From contig NZ_CP031264.1 in NCBI RefSeq assembly GCF_003258605.2, positions 3,224,001-3,288,000 on the forward strand: DNA of 64,000 nt. The letters run 5' to 3'. A program made the translations under genes and the position numbers. Positions 9,291 to 23,151 of this stretch are shown here, piece after piece (within the stretch, counting starts at the first letter, position 1; every line of letters starts with the position of its first letter). Under the pieces are notes generated by a model, which was not told the origin of the DNA, searched no databases, and was given only the letters and a program-made list of their open reading frames with translations. This DNA is from Peterkaempfera bronchialis. Lineage in GTDB: Bacteria; Actinomycetota; Actinomycetes; Streptomycetales; Streptomycetaceae.

Positions 9291-9313
9291 GAGCTGCCGG
9301 TCAGGCCACCCCG

Positions 9314-11947
<2,634 letters not shown>

Positions 11948-12020
11948 TGCTCGCGTTTCCTCCGTGTCGCCGGGTGGCAGTCGGCGCACCGCCGACCTGC
12001 TTGCTGCAACGTAAGACAAG

Positions 12021-12039
12021 TTGAGTCTAATCCACTCAA
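12021..12039. promoter_or_regulatory. HAIR operator for HspR upstream of clpB
   Basis: TTGAGT-CTAATCC-ACTCAA is a perfect inverted repeat with a 7-base spacer, matching the HspR consensus CTTGAGT-N7-ACTCAAG at all but the outermost bases. It is centred about 83 bp before the clpB start, where it can block the promoter. Confidence 0.88.
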
Positions 12040-12082
12040 CGTTGCTTGGCGAGCATTTCCCCGCGCACCCGGCCCCGGTCAA

Positions 12083-12127
12083 CGGCAAAGGCCCGCTGCC
12101 CCCTCACGGGGCAGCGGGCCTTTGCCG
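12083..12127. terminator. Strong 20-bp hairpin terminator
   Basis: CGGCAAAGGCCCGCTGCCCC (12083-12102) pairs perfectly with 12108-12127 over a five-base loop. The stem carries AAAGG/CCTTT at its base. It is 30 bases past the stop of the deoxyribosyltransferase-like gene and shields clpB from read-through. Confidence 0.9.
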
Positions 12128-12156
12128 TAGTGCAGTGGATGCCGGTGGGTGACGCG

Positions 12157-12747
12157 TCAGCCCTCGCCGACCGCAGCCCGGTGCAGGCCGAACAGGTCGT
12201 CCTCCGGGGCGGTCCAGAAGCCCTCGGCGTTGGACAGCGCCATACCGGCCCAGTCCAGCGCGGTCTCCACGGTGTGGCCCAGGGCCTCCGGCGACCAGGT
12301 GTCGTCGAAGACCAGCGGCAGCACCGGGGCCACCTGCTCGATGGTGGCGATCAGCGGGTTGTAGGTGACCGCCTCCTCCACCAGCAGCACCACGGGCTTG
12401 CGCAGCGCCGAGGCCCAGCCCAGCTCCAGGCTGACACCGGCCGACAGCGGGGCGCCCACATAGGCGAAGACCAGGTCGGCGGACTGCATCGCCCGGTAGT
12501 CGGAGGGCACTCTCGGCTCCGGGACCCGCCCGGCCACCGTCCAGGCGTCGCTGTGGTGGGCGCTGAAGACCGCCGCGCCGGAGCGCAGCAGCGCTGCCCG
12601 CAGCGCGGTCAGCCGGGTGCGACTGGCCAGCGTCACCACACTGTCGGCGGGGCCGGTGAGCCGCATCAGCGGCGCGGCGAGGAACACCCTGGCACGTCGG
12701 GGGGTGTGCAGGCGGTGCGCGCCGGGGCGCCCAAAGACATCGCTCAT
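12157..12747 (-). CDS. Nucleoside 2-deoxyribosyltransferase-like protein
   Basis: A 196-residue soluble protein with the Rossmann-like NDT fold. Seen: RARVFLAAPLMRL at the first strand (18-30), DYRAMQSADLVFAYVGAPLSAGVSLELGWASALRKPVVLL in two blocks (about 85-125) where D, and E of LELGWA, sit at the substrate-binding and nucleophile positions of the family. Homologues swap bases on 2'-deoxynucleosides, or bind nucleotides without catalysis. The ATG at 12745-12747 has GGAG eight bases upstream. It is divergent from the peptide gene at 13435, across a shared 687-bp regulatory gap, so the two may be co-regulated. The exact substrate is unknown. Confidence 0.7.
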   Translation of the reverse strand: MSDVFGRPGAHRLHTPRRARVFLAAPLMRLTGPADSVVTLASRTRLTALRAALLRSGAAVFSAHHSDAWTVAGRVPEPRVPSDYRAMQSADLVFAYVGAPLSAGVSLELGWASALRKPVVLLVEEAVTYNPLIATIEQVAPVLPLVFDDTWSPEALGHTVETALDWAGMALSNAEGFWTAPEDDLFGLHRAAVGEG

Positions 12748-13434
12748 TGTCGACTCCGGGGGAACGGCCGACCGGGGGGAATGCCTAGCCCCTGGTGACG
12801 GTGCGGTTTCGGGGGGACGATCGGCGGCCGGGCCCGGCGCCTTGAGGGGGATGGCACCGATCGTCCACTGCGTACACACCAGCCGTCCACCGGCACCAGG
12901 TGTCATCTCGCTGCATGGCAGCGAGATGACGCACCTCCCCGCACCCCGCAGCGGCACCAGCACCCTTCCAGTCCGCTCATCTCCTTGCAAACGCAGGAAG
13001 ATGGCCGCACGCGTGCCTTGTGACGCTCCAGCGCAGACGGGAGTGTGGAGTCACGCCGGGCGCAGGGGCAGTGCGGACCAGGGCAGCTCCCGGCAGTGGC
13101 AGCTCCACCATCCAGTCCCGCTCGAAGCACCGCGACCCGGCCGTCGAAGACGTGCGGGTCGACGGCCACCGACCCGGAGGGGTTCCTCGCCCCCGCCGAC
13201 GGCACATATCGTGACCGGTCGACCGGGGTCCCCTCATCGAGTACGTCCGTTCCTCGCGCCATCCCGTCTTGATCTGGCCACGGGCGACACAAAAATAGTA
13301 CAATCCGTGACGGCTTATCAGGCTCACGCAGTGACAGCCATGCACGTCGTGAGCCATCCTGAGACAAGATCGCCCATGGCGTGTCTGAACCAACCACCCA
13401 GCCAGCAAAGGCTGCGTTAGAAGGAGTGGGGTCC
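12748..13434. other. Long divergent intergenic region with a perfect inverted repeat
   Basis: No convincing gene. At 12902-12930 GTCATCTCGCTG and its complement face each other across a five-base CATGG spacer, which is operator-like or hairpin-forming. From 13285 to 13325 the sequence becomes unusually AT-rich (AAAAATAGTACAATC), a plausible promoter for the secreted peptide gene. Frames crossing this gap have random-looking composition. Confidence 0.6.
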
Positions 13435-13626
13435 GTGCACACGATGCGTAAGGCCACCGTTTCCGCACTGCTCGCCGGCACCGTCTTCCTCGTCGGCGCT
13501 GTCCCGTTTGTCGTCGGCACCGCGTCGGCGAGCGCCCGGGGCTCCCAGGCAACGGCCGCCGCCCCGTCCGCCGACAGCGCCGCCGTCATCTTCAAGCCCA
13601 ACGGCAAGGACACCTTCTGGGAGTGA
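13435..13626 (+). CDS. Small secreted peptide, 63 residues
   Basis: No family recognised. The peptide starts MHTMRKATVSALLAG and has a clear Sec signal: basic n-region (RK), a hydrophobic core to about residue 28 and a likely Ala-x-Ala site near TASA-S. The predicted exported part is about 30 residues and ends in KPNGKDTFWE, with an aromatic, acidic C-terminus. The GTG at 13435 has AAGGAG eight bases upstream, which decides the start. It is convergent with a LuxR-type regulator gene 30 bases downstream. A signal peptide role is inference from that pairing; it could also be a bacteriocin-like or cell-envelope peptide. Confidence 0.7.
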   Translation: MHTMRKATVSALLAGTVFLVGAVPFVVGTASASARGSQATAAAPSADSAAVIFKPNGKDTFWE

Positions 13627-13656
13627 GGCACGGCCTCTGCTCAGGCGGTCCCCTGC

Positions 13657-14697
13657 TCAGAGGGAATCGTCCGGACCGTCCTCGGTTATTCGCCAGTTGC
13701 TCTGCGCCGCTTTCCAGCCAAGTTGGAAAAGCGTCTCCACGCCGTACTCTTCGCGCATCTCGGCGATGTGGCGCGCGAGTGTGCGCTCGCTGAGACCCAG
13801 ACGGCGGGCGATGACGCGATGCCCGACCCCCTGCGCCATGAACCGAAGGATCTGCTGCCGCAGGCCGGACACCACTTGGGGAGGCACCTGCACCGTTCCA
13901 AGGAACGGGATGGCGCGCTCCCAGAGGCTCTCGAAGACGTTGACCAGGTATCCGACGACCGCCTCATCCTCGATGAAGGCCGCCGCGTCATTGGGTGCCC
14001 CGCCGGTCACCGGAATCACTCCGACCCGCTGGTCGAAGATCATGAGTCGGAGGAAGGGCTCGTTGAGAGTCCTCACCTCTCCGCCCGCCCTGGTCATGGA
14101 GTCGGCATACTGGCGCGTCGGCGCCGAGTAGCGAGCGCTCGGCTGGTAGATGGTGCGCCTGGACACCCCTCTGCGTAGCACTTCCGAGTCCCGGTCGCGG
14201 GCGGCCGCCATCGTGCGCTGTCTGCGCCCGCCGCCCGGCTGCGCGGTCAGGACCTCCCGGGAGCTGTCCCGGCTGAGGAGGAGCAGACGCTGGTTGATCT
14301 CCACCGTTCCACGGACGTACTCGATCGCACCGCCGCTCTGCGAGTGCCGGCTGATCGCCTCGTATGCCTCGCTGAGCTGGTGGAGCTCATCGGGCAGTGC
14401 GACCGACCGGGACAGCAGGTCCAGTGCCTCCCGCTGCCAGGACGCGCTCAGACTGACCGCGAGCTGCCGGGGGTCGACCGCCACCAGGACGCCCTGCTGC
14501 TCGGTGTCCGGTACCAGCAGGCCCATCGCCTGGAGTTCCCGCAGAGCCCGGCCCTCAGGCGAGTCGGGGTCCTCGGCGCAGTGGCTGCTCACCAGGCGGC
14601 CCTCCGACTGGAGGGCTCGGAGATACAGCTTCTCCGCATCCGAGGAGAGGCTCCCCACCTGATGGGCGCGCAGGCCGGACTCGTCCGATGAACTCAT
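13657..14697 (-). CDS. LuxR-type helix-turn-helix regulator with N-terminal winged-helix-like region
   Basis: A 346-residue cytoplasmic regulator. Residues 15-75 (LSSDAEKLYLRALQSEG, then ALRELQAMGLL) resemble a TrmB-like winged helix; residues 80-170 hold a helical linker; the middle resembles a ligand-binding region (RTIYQPSARYSAPTRQYAD; GGEVRTLNEPFLRLMIFD). The C-terminus carries a LuxR HTH: RLGLSERTLARHIAEMREEYGVETLFQLG split around residue 310. There is no receiver domain or signal peptide. The ATG at 14695-14697 gives MSSSDESGLRAHQ. It is convergent with the secreted peptide gene; similar Streptomyces regulators often sit next to small exported peptides, so regulation by that peptide is possible but inferred. 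Confidence 0.75.
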   Translation of the reverse strand: MSSSDESGLRAHQVGSLSSDAEKLYLRALQSEGRLVSSHCAEDPDSPEGRALRELQAMGLLVPDTEQQGVLVAVDPRQLAVSLSASWQREALDLLSRSVALPDELHQLSEAYEAISRHSQSGGAIEYVRGTVEINQRLLLLSRDSSREVLTAQPGGGRRQRTMAAARDRDSEVLRRGVSRRTIYQPSARYSAPTRQYADSMTRAGGEVRTLNEPFLRLMIFDQRVGVIPVTGGAPNDAAAFIEDEAVVGYLVNVFESLWERAIPFLGTVQVPPQVVSGLRQQILRFMAQGVGHRVIARRLGLSERTLARHIAEMREEYGVETLFQLGWKAAQSNWRITEDGPDDSL

Positions 14698-14864
14698 GCG
14701 GCGCTCCTTGTCCTCATGGGGCCTACGGCAAGAGATCGCCTTCCGCTTGGGCAGATCATATGGTCACTTCGCCTCGGATGAACGAATCACATCCACAACA
14801 GGACAACGGGAGACCGCCGCTCAGGATGAGACGTGAGCGGCGGCCTCCCGGGACGGGTCGGCTG

Positions 14865-15413
14865 CTACTGGCCCGAACGCTTGGGCTTGGGCCGCCAGAC
14901 CACCAGCGCGCTGGACTGCTGCACCTGCTGGTAGGGCACCAGGTCGCGGCGGTAGGAGGCGTGCACGGCGGCCTCGCGCTGCTGGATCGCCGCCGCCGCG
15001 CCCTCGACCGCGTCAAGGAGCTCGGCGACCCGCGCCTGGAGCGCCGTGACCTGGTTCTCCAGCTCGATGATCCGCTTGATGCCGGCGAGGTTGATGCCCT
15101 CCTCCTGGGAGAGGCGCTGCACCTCGCGCAGCTGCTCGATGTCGCGTGCCGAGTAGCGGCGACCGCGCCCGGCCGTACGGTCGGGGGAGACCAGGCCGAG
15201 CCGGTCGTACTGCCGCAGGGTCTGCGGGTGCAGCCCGGAGAGCTGGGCGGCGACCGAGATGACATAGACCGGGGTGTCCTCGGTGAGCCCAAAGGGGATC
15301 TTGGCCGCAGGGCCGCCCGGTCCGCCGGTGCCCGCGCTGCGGGACGGGCGGGGGCCGCCGGGGAGGCCGTCGCCCACGCCCGGGCCGATGCCGCCGGTGC
15401 CTCTCGGGTCCAT
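14865..15413 (-). CDS. hspR: Heat-shock repressor HspR (MerR family)
   Basis: HspR binds HAIR operators with DnaK as co-repressor and controls dnaK and clpB. The 182 residues hold a Gly/Pro-rich N-terminal tail (1-38), the MerR HTH (about 50-115: YVISVAAQLSGLHPQTLRQY, then RRYSARDIEQLREVQRLSQE) and a coiled coil from 125 (IIELENQVTALQARVAELLD). The ATG at 15411-15413 lies 4 bases past the dnaJ stop, so it is the last gene of dnaK-grpE-dnaJ-hspR and represses its own operon. HAIR sites before dnaK and clpB in this window support that. Confidence 0.94.
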   Translation of the reverse strand: MDPRGTGGIGPGVGDGLPGGPRPSRSAGTGGPGGPAAKIPFGLTEDTPVYVISVAAQLSGLHPQTLRQYDRLGLVSPDRTAGRGRRYSARDIEQLREVQRLSQEEGINLAGIKRIIELENQVTALQARVAELLDAVEGAAAAIQQREAAVHASYRRDLVPYQQVQQSSALVVWRPKPKRSGQ

Positions 15414-15417
15414 CAGG

Positions 15418-16590
15418 TCACGCTCCCTCCGCCGCCTTGAAGAGCGCGGCACGCGGGTCGTCCGAGGCGGTGGCCTCGCGGTACTGCTCAAGCGCCGCCA
15501 GGGCCTCGGCGTCCAACTGGTGCGGCACCACGACCTCCACGGTGACCAGCAGGTCGCCGCGGGTGCCGTCCTTGCGGGTGGCGCCCTTGCCACGGGCCCG
15601 CAGGGTCCGCCCGTTGGCGGTCCCGGCGGGAAGCTTCAGCTTGACGGGCGGGCCGCCGAGCGTCGGTACCTCGATGGTGCCGCCCAGCGCCGCTTCGGGG
15701 AAGGTGACCGGCACGGTCACCGTCAGATTGTCGCCCTTGCGCCCGAAGACCGGGTGGGGGTGGACATTGACGGTGATGTAGAGGTCACCGGGCTGGCCGC
15801 CGCGCTCGCCCTGGGCGCCCTTGCCCTTGAGCCGGATCCGCTGCCCGTCCTGCACCCCGGCGGGGATGCGGACCTGCATGGTCCGGGCCGAGGTGGCCCG
15901 ACCGCTGCCGTGGCAGACCTCGCAGGGGTCGTCCACGATCAGCCCGCGCCCCTTGCAGTCGCGGCACGGGTCGGAGAGCGCGAACGCGCCCTGGCCCCGG
16001 CTGACATGGCCGGACCCGACACAGGTCGGGCAGACCCTGGGCGTGGTCCCGGCCCGGGCGCCGGTGCCGGAGCACGGCTTGCAGGGCGCCTGGCTGGTCA
16101 TCCGGATCGGCACGGTGACACCGTCGACGGCCTCGTCGAAGTCCAGGGTGACCTCGGACTCCACATCGGCGCCACGGCGCGGCGCCTGCCGGCCGCCACG
16201 GTTGAAGAGGCCCCCGAAGACATCGCCGATCCCGCCGCCGAAGCCACCGGAGCCGGAGCCCGAACCACCGCCCTGCGGACCGTTGAAGAGGTCGCCCAGG
16301 TCAAAGCCGAAACCGGCCCCGCCCGCCCCGCCGGCGCCGCCGCGGAACCCGCCGGCGAAGAGGCTGCGCGCCTCGTCGTACTCCTTGCGCCGTGCCGGGT
16401 CGGACAGCACGTCATTGGCTTCGGAGATCTCCTTGAAGCGCTCCTCGGCCTTGGCGTCGCCCTTGTTGGCGTCGGGGTGGAACTCCCGCGCCAGCTTTCG
16501 GTACGCCTTCTTGATCTCTGCCGTGGAGGCGTCCTTGGGCACGCCGAGGACCTTGTAGTAGTCCTTCTCCACGTAGTCCTTGGTGCTCAA
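15418..16590 (-). CDS. dnaJ: Chaperone DnaJ
   Basis: The J-protein co-chaperone stimulates DnaK ATPase and delivers substrates. The 390 residues contain the J domain (about 8-75: DYYKVLGVPKDASTAEIKKA, with the HPD motif in FHPDANKG), a Gly/Phe-rich region (90-150), four CxxCxGxG zinc motifs (CKPCSGTG, CPTCVGSG, CRDCKGRG, CEVCHGSG, about 170-235) and the C-terminal substrate-binding domains. Third gene of the heat-shock operon, 96 bases after grpE. Confidence 0.96.
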   Translation of the reverse strand: MSTKDYVEKDYYKVLGVPKDASTAEIKKAYRKLAREFHPDANKGDAKAEERFKEISEANDVLSDPARRKEYDEARSLFAGGFRGGAGGAGGAGFGFDLGDLFNGPQGGGSGSGSGGFGGGIGDVFGGLFNRGGRQAPRRGADVESEVTLDFDEAVDGVTVPIRMTSQAPCKPCSGTGARAGTTPRVCPTCVGSGHVSRGQGAFALSDPCRDCKGRGLIVDDPCEVCHGSGRATSARTMQVRIPAGVQDGQRIRLKGKGAQGERGGQPGDLYITVNVHPHPVFGRKGDNLTVTVPVTFPEAALGGTIEVPTLGGPPVKLKLPAGTANGRTLRARGKGATRKDGTRGDLLVTVEVVVPHQLDAEALAALEQYREATASDDPRAALFKAAEGA

Positions 16591-16686
16591 CGGAAACTCC
16601 TCCTCCCGGCGGTGCTCTCAGTCGTCACGTCGCTGCGGAACCGCACACCGGGCGTCCCGGTGTACGGCTCCGCAGCGCACGCATCG

Positions 16687-19187
<2,501 letters not shown>

Positions 19188-19205
19188 TTAATACCTCCAC
19201 CGGAA

Positions 19206-19278
19206 GTTGAGCTGAACAGACTCAAGCGTGCCTCACCCGTCGACAGGTGTCAACAGACGTGAGCCGGTCCGGCTCAAC
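19206..19278. promoter_or_regulatory. Two HAIR-type HspR operators upstream of dnaK
   Basis: Site one (19206-19226): GTTGAGC-TGAACAG-ACTCAAG, one mismatch per arm to the CTTGAGT-N7-ACTCAAG consensus. Site two (19258-19278): CGTGAGC-CGGTCCG-GCTCAAC, with the same 7-base spacing and weaker arms. The S. coelicolor dnaK promoter likewise has several HspR sites. Both lie within 100 bp of the dnaK start, so they should overlap its promoter. Confidence 0.85.
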
Positions 19279-19510
19279 TTTTCTGCCGGAGGGGGGAGCG
19301 AGTGGCGCGATTGCGGCACGCGAGTGAGTGTTGCCTTAGTGACAGCGGCCATAGCCACTGGATCTTCTGAACGAGTCGCGGCGCACAGTAGTGTCCGACC
19401 CAACCCCGTCCTCTAAGTTACTCATGGGTACACTCCGAGGGCGGGGAGCCCTCTTTTCCCGTACACGCCCGCACCACCCACCCCCACCGCCGGAGGAGAC
19501 GGAGCAGCCG

Positions 19511-21925
19511 ATGCAGCTCGCAGCGATCGTCATCTCGCTGGTCACCAGCGTGATCGGCATCGCGCTCGCCGCCCGCGCGGCCGCGTACATCTACAAGGTC
19601 GTCACGGTCGGACAGCCCGACGACACCCGTACCGGCAACCCGGCGCAGCGCACCAAGACCGTGGTCAAGGAGTTCCTCGGCCACACCCGGATGAACCGGT
19701 GGGGCGTCGTCGGCGTCGCGCACTGGTTTGTGGCCGTCGGCTTCTTCTCCCTGGTGCTCACCCTGGTGAACGCCTTCGGACAGCTCTTCGACGCCGCATG
19801 GGTCCTGCCCGTGATCGGCCACTGGGCACCGTTCGAGGTCTTCACCGAGCTGATCGGCACCCTCACCACCCTCGGCATCCTGGTGCTGATGGCGATCCGG
19901 CTGCTGAGCCTGCCCTCCCGGGCCGGCCGCAAGTCCCGCTTCGCTGGCTCCATCGCCTGGCAGGCCTTCTACGTCGAGTACACCATCCTCGGCATCGGCC
20001 TCTGCATCATGGTCCTGCGCGGTCTGGAGGGCGCGCTCGCCGGGGTGGGCTCCTACCAGGCGTCCTATCTGATCAGCTACCCGCTGGTGCGGGCCTTCGG
20101 CGGCCTCTCCCACGGCACGCTGGCCAACCTGGTCTACCTGGTCGCCATGCTGAAGATCTGCATCTCCTTCGCATGGGCGATCACCATCGGCGTCAACCCC
20201 TCGATGGGGGTGGCCTGGCACCGCTTCCTGGCGTTCTTCAACATCTACTTCAAGCGCGAGGAGGACGGCGACGTCGCCCTCGGCGAGCTGCGCCCGATGA
20301 CCAGCGGCGGCAAGCCGATCGACTTCGAGGACCCCGCCGACGACGCGATCTTCGGCGTCTCCCAGGTGGAGCACTTCTCCTGGAAGGGCATCCTCGACTT
20401 CTCCACCTGCACCGAGTGCGGGCGCTGCCAGTCGCAGTGCCCCGCCTGGAACACCGGCAAGCCGCTCTCCCCCAAGCTGCTGATCATGAACCTGCGGGAG
20501 CACGCCTACGCCAAGGCCCCCTATCTGCTGGCCGGTGGCGGCAAGGACATGGAGGGCGTGGAGCAGGCCACCGCCGAGCAGCTGGCCAACGTCCCCGCCG
20601 CCGCCCTCGCCGAGGCCGAGCGCCCGCTGGTCGGCACCGCCGAGGACGGCCCGGGCGGTCTCGGCGGCGTCATCGACCCGGATGTGCTGTGGTCCTGCAC
20701 CACCTGCGGCGCCTGTGTGGAGCAGTGCCCGGTGGACATCGAGCACATCGACCACATCGTCGACATGCGCCGCTACCAGGTGATGATCGAGTCCTCGTTC
20801 CCGACCGAGGCCGGGACGATGCTGAAGAACCTGGAGAACAAGGGCAACCCCTGGGGCATGGCCACCAAGGCCCGCCTGGCCTGGGTGAAGGAGCTGAAGA
20901 AGGAGACCGGCATCGAGGTCCCCGTCATCGGCGAGGACATCGACCCGGCCGAGGTCGAGTACCTGTACTGGGTGGGCTGCGCCGGTGCCCTGGAGGACCG
21001 CGCCAAGAAGACCACCAAGGCGTTCGCGGAGCTGCTGCACACCGCCGGCGTATCGTTCGCGATCCTCGGCAAGGAGGAGTCCTGCACCGGTGACTCCGCC
21101 CGCCGCCTGGGCAACGAGTTCCTCTTCCAGATGCTCGGCGCGCAGAACGTCGAGACCCTGAACACCGCGCTGGAGGACGCCCCGACCAAGCGGATCGTGG
21201 CCACCTGCCCACACTGCTTCAACACCATCGCCAATGAGTACCCGCAGCTGGGCGGCCACTTCGAGGTCATCCACCACACCCAGCTGCTCCAGCACCTCAT
21301 CGACGAGGGCAGGCTCGTCCCGGTCAACCCGGTCGAGGGCCTGATCACCTACCACGACCCCTGCTACCTGGGCCGCCACAACAAGGTCTACACACCGCCC
21401 CGCGAGATCATCGGCAAGGTGCCCGGCCTGCGCAACGAGGAGATGCACCGCCACAAGGAGCGGGGCTTCTGCTGCGGCGCCGGCGGGGCGCGGATGTGGA
21501 TGGAGGAGCGCATCGGCAAGCGGATCAACACCGAGCGCGTGGACGAGGCGCTCTCCCTCGACCCGGACATCGTCTCCACCGCCTGCCCGTTCTGCCTGGT
21601 GATGCTCTCCGACTCGGTCAACGGCAGGAAGAACGAGGGCGCGGCCAAGGAGCACCTGCGGGTGGTCGACGTCGCCCAGCTGCTGCTGGACTCGGTGAAG
21701 GCGCTGCCCGAGCCGGAGCCCGCTCCGGAGCCCGAGCCGACGCCGACGCCGACCCCGGCCCCGGCCCCGGCGCTGGTGGGCGCGGACGGCACCAAGCCCG
21801 CGCCTCCGACCGCCAAGCCCGCCGACGCGCCTCCGACCGCCAAGCCTGACGCCGAGGCCGCCAAGCCCGCCGAGCCCGCCGCCAAGGCAGCCGAGAAGCC
21901 CGCCGAGGACTCCCCCGAGTCCTGA
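19511..21925 (+). CDS. Large membrane-bound (Fe-S) oxidoreductase, heterodisulfide-reductase-like
   Basis: An 804-residue protein that fuses a NarI/HdrE-like membrane part to an HdrD-like catalytic part. Seen: about six hydrophobic helices in residues 1-270 with candidate heme-ligand histidines (VGVAHWFVAVGFFS); two 4Fe-4S motifs CTECGRCQSQCP (near 300) and CTTCGACVEQCPVDIEH (near 400); then the paired cysteine-rich CCG domains (VGCAGALEDR, EESCTGDSARR, CPHCFNTIANEYP, YHDPCYLGRHN, FCCGAGGARMWMEE). The tail after 735 is Pro/Ala-rich (PEPEPAPEPEPTPTPTPAPA). It likely passes electrons between membrane quinone or b-heme and a soluble partner; the partner is unknown. The ATG at 19511 follows GGAGGAGACGGAG. 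Confidence 0.85.
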   Translation: MQLAAIVISLVTSVIGIALAARAAAYIYKVVTVGQPDDTRTGNPAQRTKTVVKEFLGHTRMNRWGVVGVAHWFVAVGFFSLVLTLVNAFGQLFDAAWVLPVIGHWAPFEVFTELIGTLTTLGILVLMAIRLLSLPSRAGRKSRFAGSIAWQAFYVEYTILGIGLCIMVLRGLEGALAGVGSYQASYLISYPLVRAFGGLSHGTLANLVYLVAMLKICISFAWAITIGVNPSMGVAWHRFLAFFNIYFKREEDGDVALGELRPMTSGGKPIDFEDPADDAIFGVSQVEHFSWKGILDFSTCTECGRCQSQCPAWNTGKPLSPKLLIMNLREHAYAKAPYLLAGGGKDMEGVEQATAEQLANVPAAALAEAERPLVGTAEDGPGGLGGVIDPDVLWSCTTCGACVEQCPVDIEHIDHIVDMRRYQVMIESSFPTEAGTMLKNLENKGNPWGMATKARLAWVKELKKETGIEVPVIGEDIDPAEVEYLYWVGCAGALEDRAKKTTKAFAELLHTAGVSFAILGKEESCTGDSARRLGNEFLFQMLGAQNVETLNTALEDAPTKRIVATCPHCFNTIANEYPQLGGHFEVIHHTQLLQHLIDEGRLVPVNPVEGLITYHDPCYLGRHNKVYTPPREIIGKVPGLRNEEMHRHKERGFCCGAGGARMWMEERIGKRINTERVDEALSLDPDIVSTACPFCLVMLSDSVNGRKNEGAAKEHLRVVDVAQLLLDSVKALPEPEPAPEPEPTPTPTPAPAPALVGADGTKPAPPTAKPADAPPTAKPDAEAAKPAEPAAKAAEKPAEDSPES

Positions 21926-21943
21926 CAGCCACCCCGTACCCGC

Positions 21944-21990
21944 AAGGAGACGGCCGGTCCCGGGAATCCCCCGGCACCGGCCGTCTCCTT
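21944..21990. terminator. Hairpin terminator after the Fe-S gene
   Basis: AAGGAGACGGCCGGT (21944-21958) pairs perfectly with 21976-21990; the transcript then continues with TCTG. The stem begins 18 bases past the stop codon, with AAGGA/TCCTT at its base. Confidence 0.88.
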
Positions 21991-22118
21991 TCTGTTCCTC
22001 CGCCGCTCCTTCTGTTCCCCGCTGCTCCTCCGCCGACATGTGTCACAAATGCGCTGCAATGGCCGGTCCCGCCCCGCTCCCCCGTAGGCTCCACCGCGTC
22101 ACCGGGTACCGTCGATGC

Positions 22119-23051
22119 GTGGCTGGCAACGGATACGACAACGGTCGCGGCGGCACCCCCCAGCACGGCTGGGGCCCCGCCCCGCAGCAGTACGGGGGCG
22201 CACCGGCCGCCCCGCCCGCAGGCGCCTTCGGCAGCTACCGGGGCGCACAGCCGCCCGGGCAGGACCCGCGCGGCGGCCACCCCGGCCCGTACACCGGCCA
22301 CCCGACCGGCGAGCCCGAGTACTTCGGCGACCCCCGGCAGGGCCCCGCCCCCGCCGACCCGTACGGCCCGGACGCCGCGCACCTCCCGTACGACGACCAC
22401 CCCGGCCACACCCGCGCCTTCACCGTCCCCGCCCCCTACGGCGAGCCTGGCGAGGACCATGTCACCGTCTACCGGGCCGGCGGCCAGGTCGGCCCGCACG
22501 CCGCCGGGCCTCGGCTGCACTGGCGGGAACTGCTCACCGGGATGTACCTCAACCCCTCGCGCACCTTCGACCGGATGCGCGACCACCAGGTGTGGCTGCC
22601 CGCCCTCACCGTCTCGCTGGTCTACGGCCTGCTCGCGGTCCTGGGCTTCGGCGACACCCGTAGCGAGATCCTGGGCTCCACCTTCGGCGTGGCGCTCACG
22701 GCGCTCGTCGCCGCCGCCATCGGCTTCACCCTGGCCGGTGCCACCCTCGGCGCTGTCACCCACGCCCTCGCCCGCCAACTGGGCGGCGACGGCCAGTGGC
22801 AGCCCACCGTGGGCCTCTCCGTGCTGGTCGCCTGGACCACCGACGCGCCCCGGCTGCTCTTCGCCCTCTTCCTGCCCGCCGACGGCGCCTTCGTCCAGGT
22901 GCTGGGCTGGGCCAGCTGGCTGCTCTGCGCCGGACTGATGACCACCATGGTCCGCCGCGTCCACGACCTGCCCTGGGGCAAGGCCGCCGGCGCCGCCGCC
23001 CTCCAGTTGATCGCCCTGCTGATCCTGATCAAGCTGCCCACCCTGAGCTGA
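22119..23051 (+). CDS. YIP1 family membrane protein
   Basis: A 310-residue protein. Residues 1-120 are a Gly/Pro/Tyr-rich, probably disordered cytoplasmic tail; residues 130-310 form a YIP1-type membrane domain with five hydrophobic segments. Seen: WRELLTGMYLNPSRTFDRMR just before the first helix, the usual entry motif of these proteins, then LVYGLLAVLGFG, LTALVAAAIGFTLAGATLGA, and WASWLLCAGLMTTMVRRVHD. The GTG at 22119 gives MAGNGYDNGRG; longer frames begin in the intergenic region without a ribosome binding site. Function unknown; no operon partner is obvious. Confidence 0.75.
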   Translation: MAGNGYDNGRGGTPQHGWGPAPQQYGGAPAAPPAGAFGSYRGAQPPGQDPRGGHPGPYTGHPTGEPEYFGDPRQGPAPADPYGPDAAHLPYDDHPGHTRAFTVPAPYGEPGEDHVTVYRAGGQVGPHAAGPRLHWRELLTGMYLNPSRTFDRMRDHQVWLPALTVSLVYGLLAVLGFGDTRSEILGSTFGVALTALVAAAIGFTLAGATLGAVTHALARQLGGDGQWQPTVGLSVLVAWTTDAPRLLFALFLPADGAFVQVLGWASWLLCAGLMTTMVRRVHDLPWGKAAGAAALQLIALLILIKLPTLS

Positions 23052-23151
23052 CCCGCTCCGCGACCGGACGGCCGATGCGGGAGGATGGACGGCGGCCCAC
23101 CAGGCCCGCACCCCCTCAGCAACACCTCCACCACCCCTCCGGAGAACCCGC

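Noticed and set aside
13381-13434. Longer start for the secreted peptide
   Set aside because: The upstream residues are not signal-like, and AAGGAG sits correctly for GTG 13435.
19418-22039. 873-codon minus-strand frame opposite the Fe-S oxidoreductase
   Set aside because: Composition of Gly/Arg/Val/Leu-rich antisense; the plus strand has all Fe-S motifs in order.
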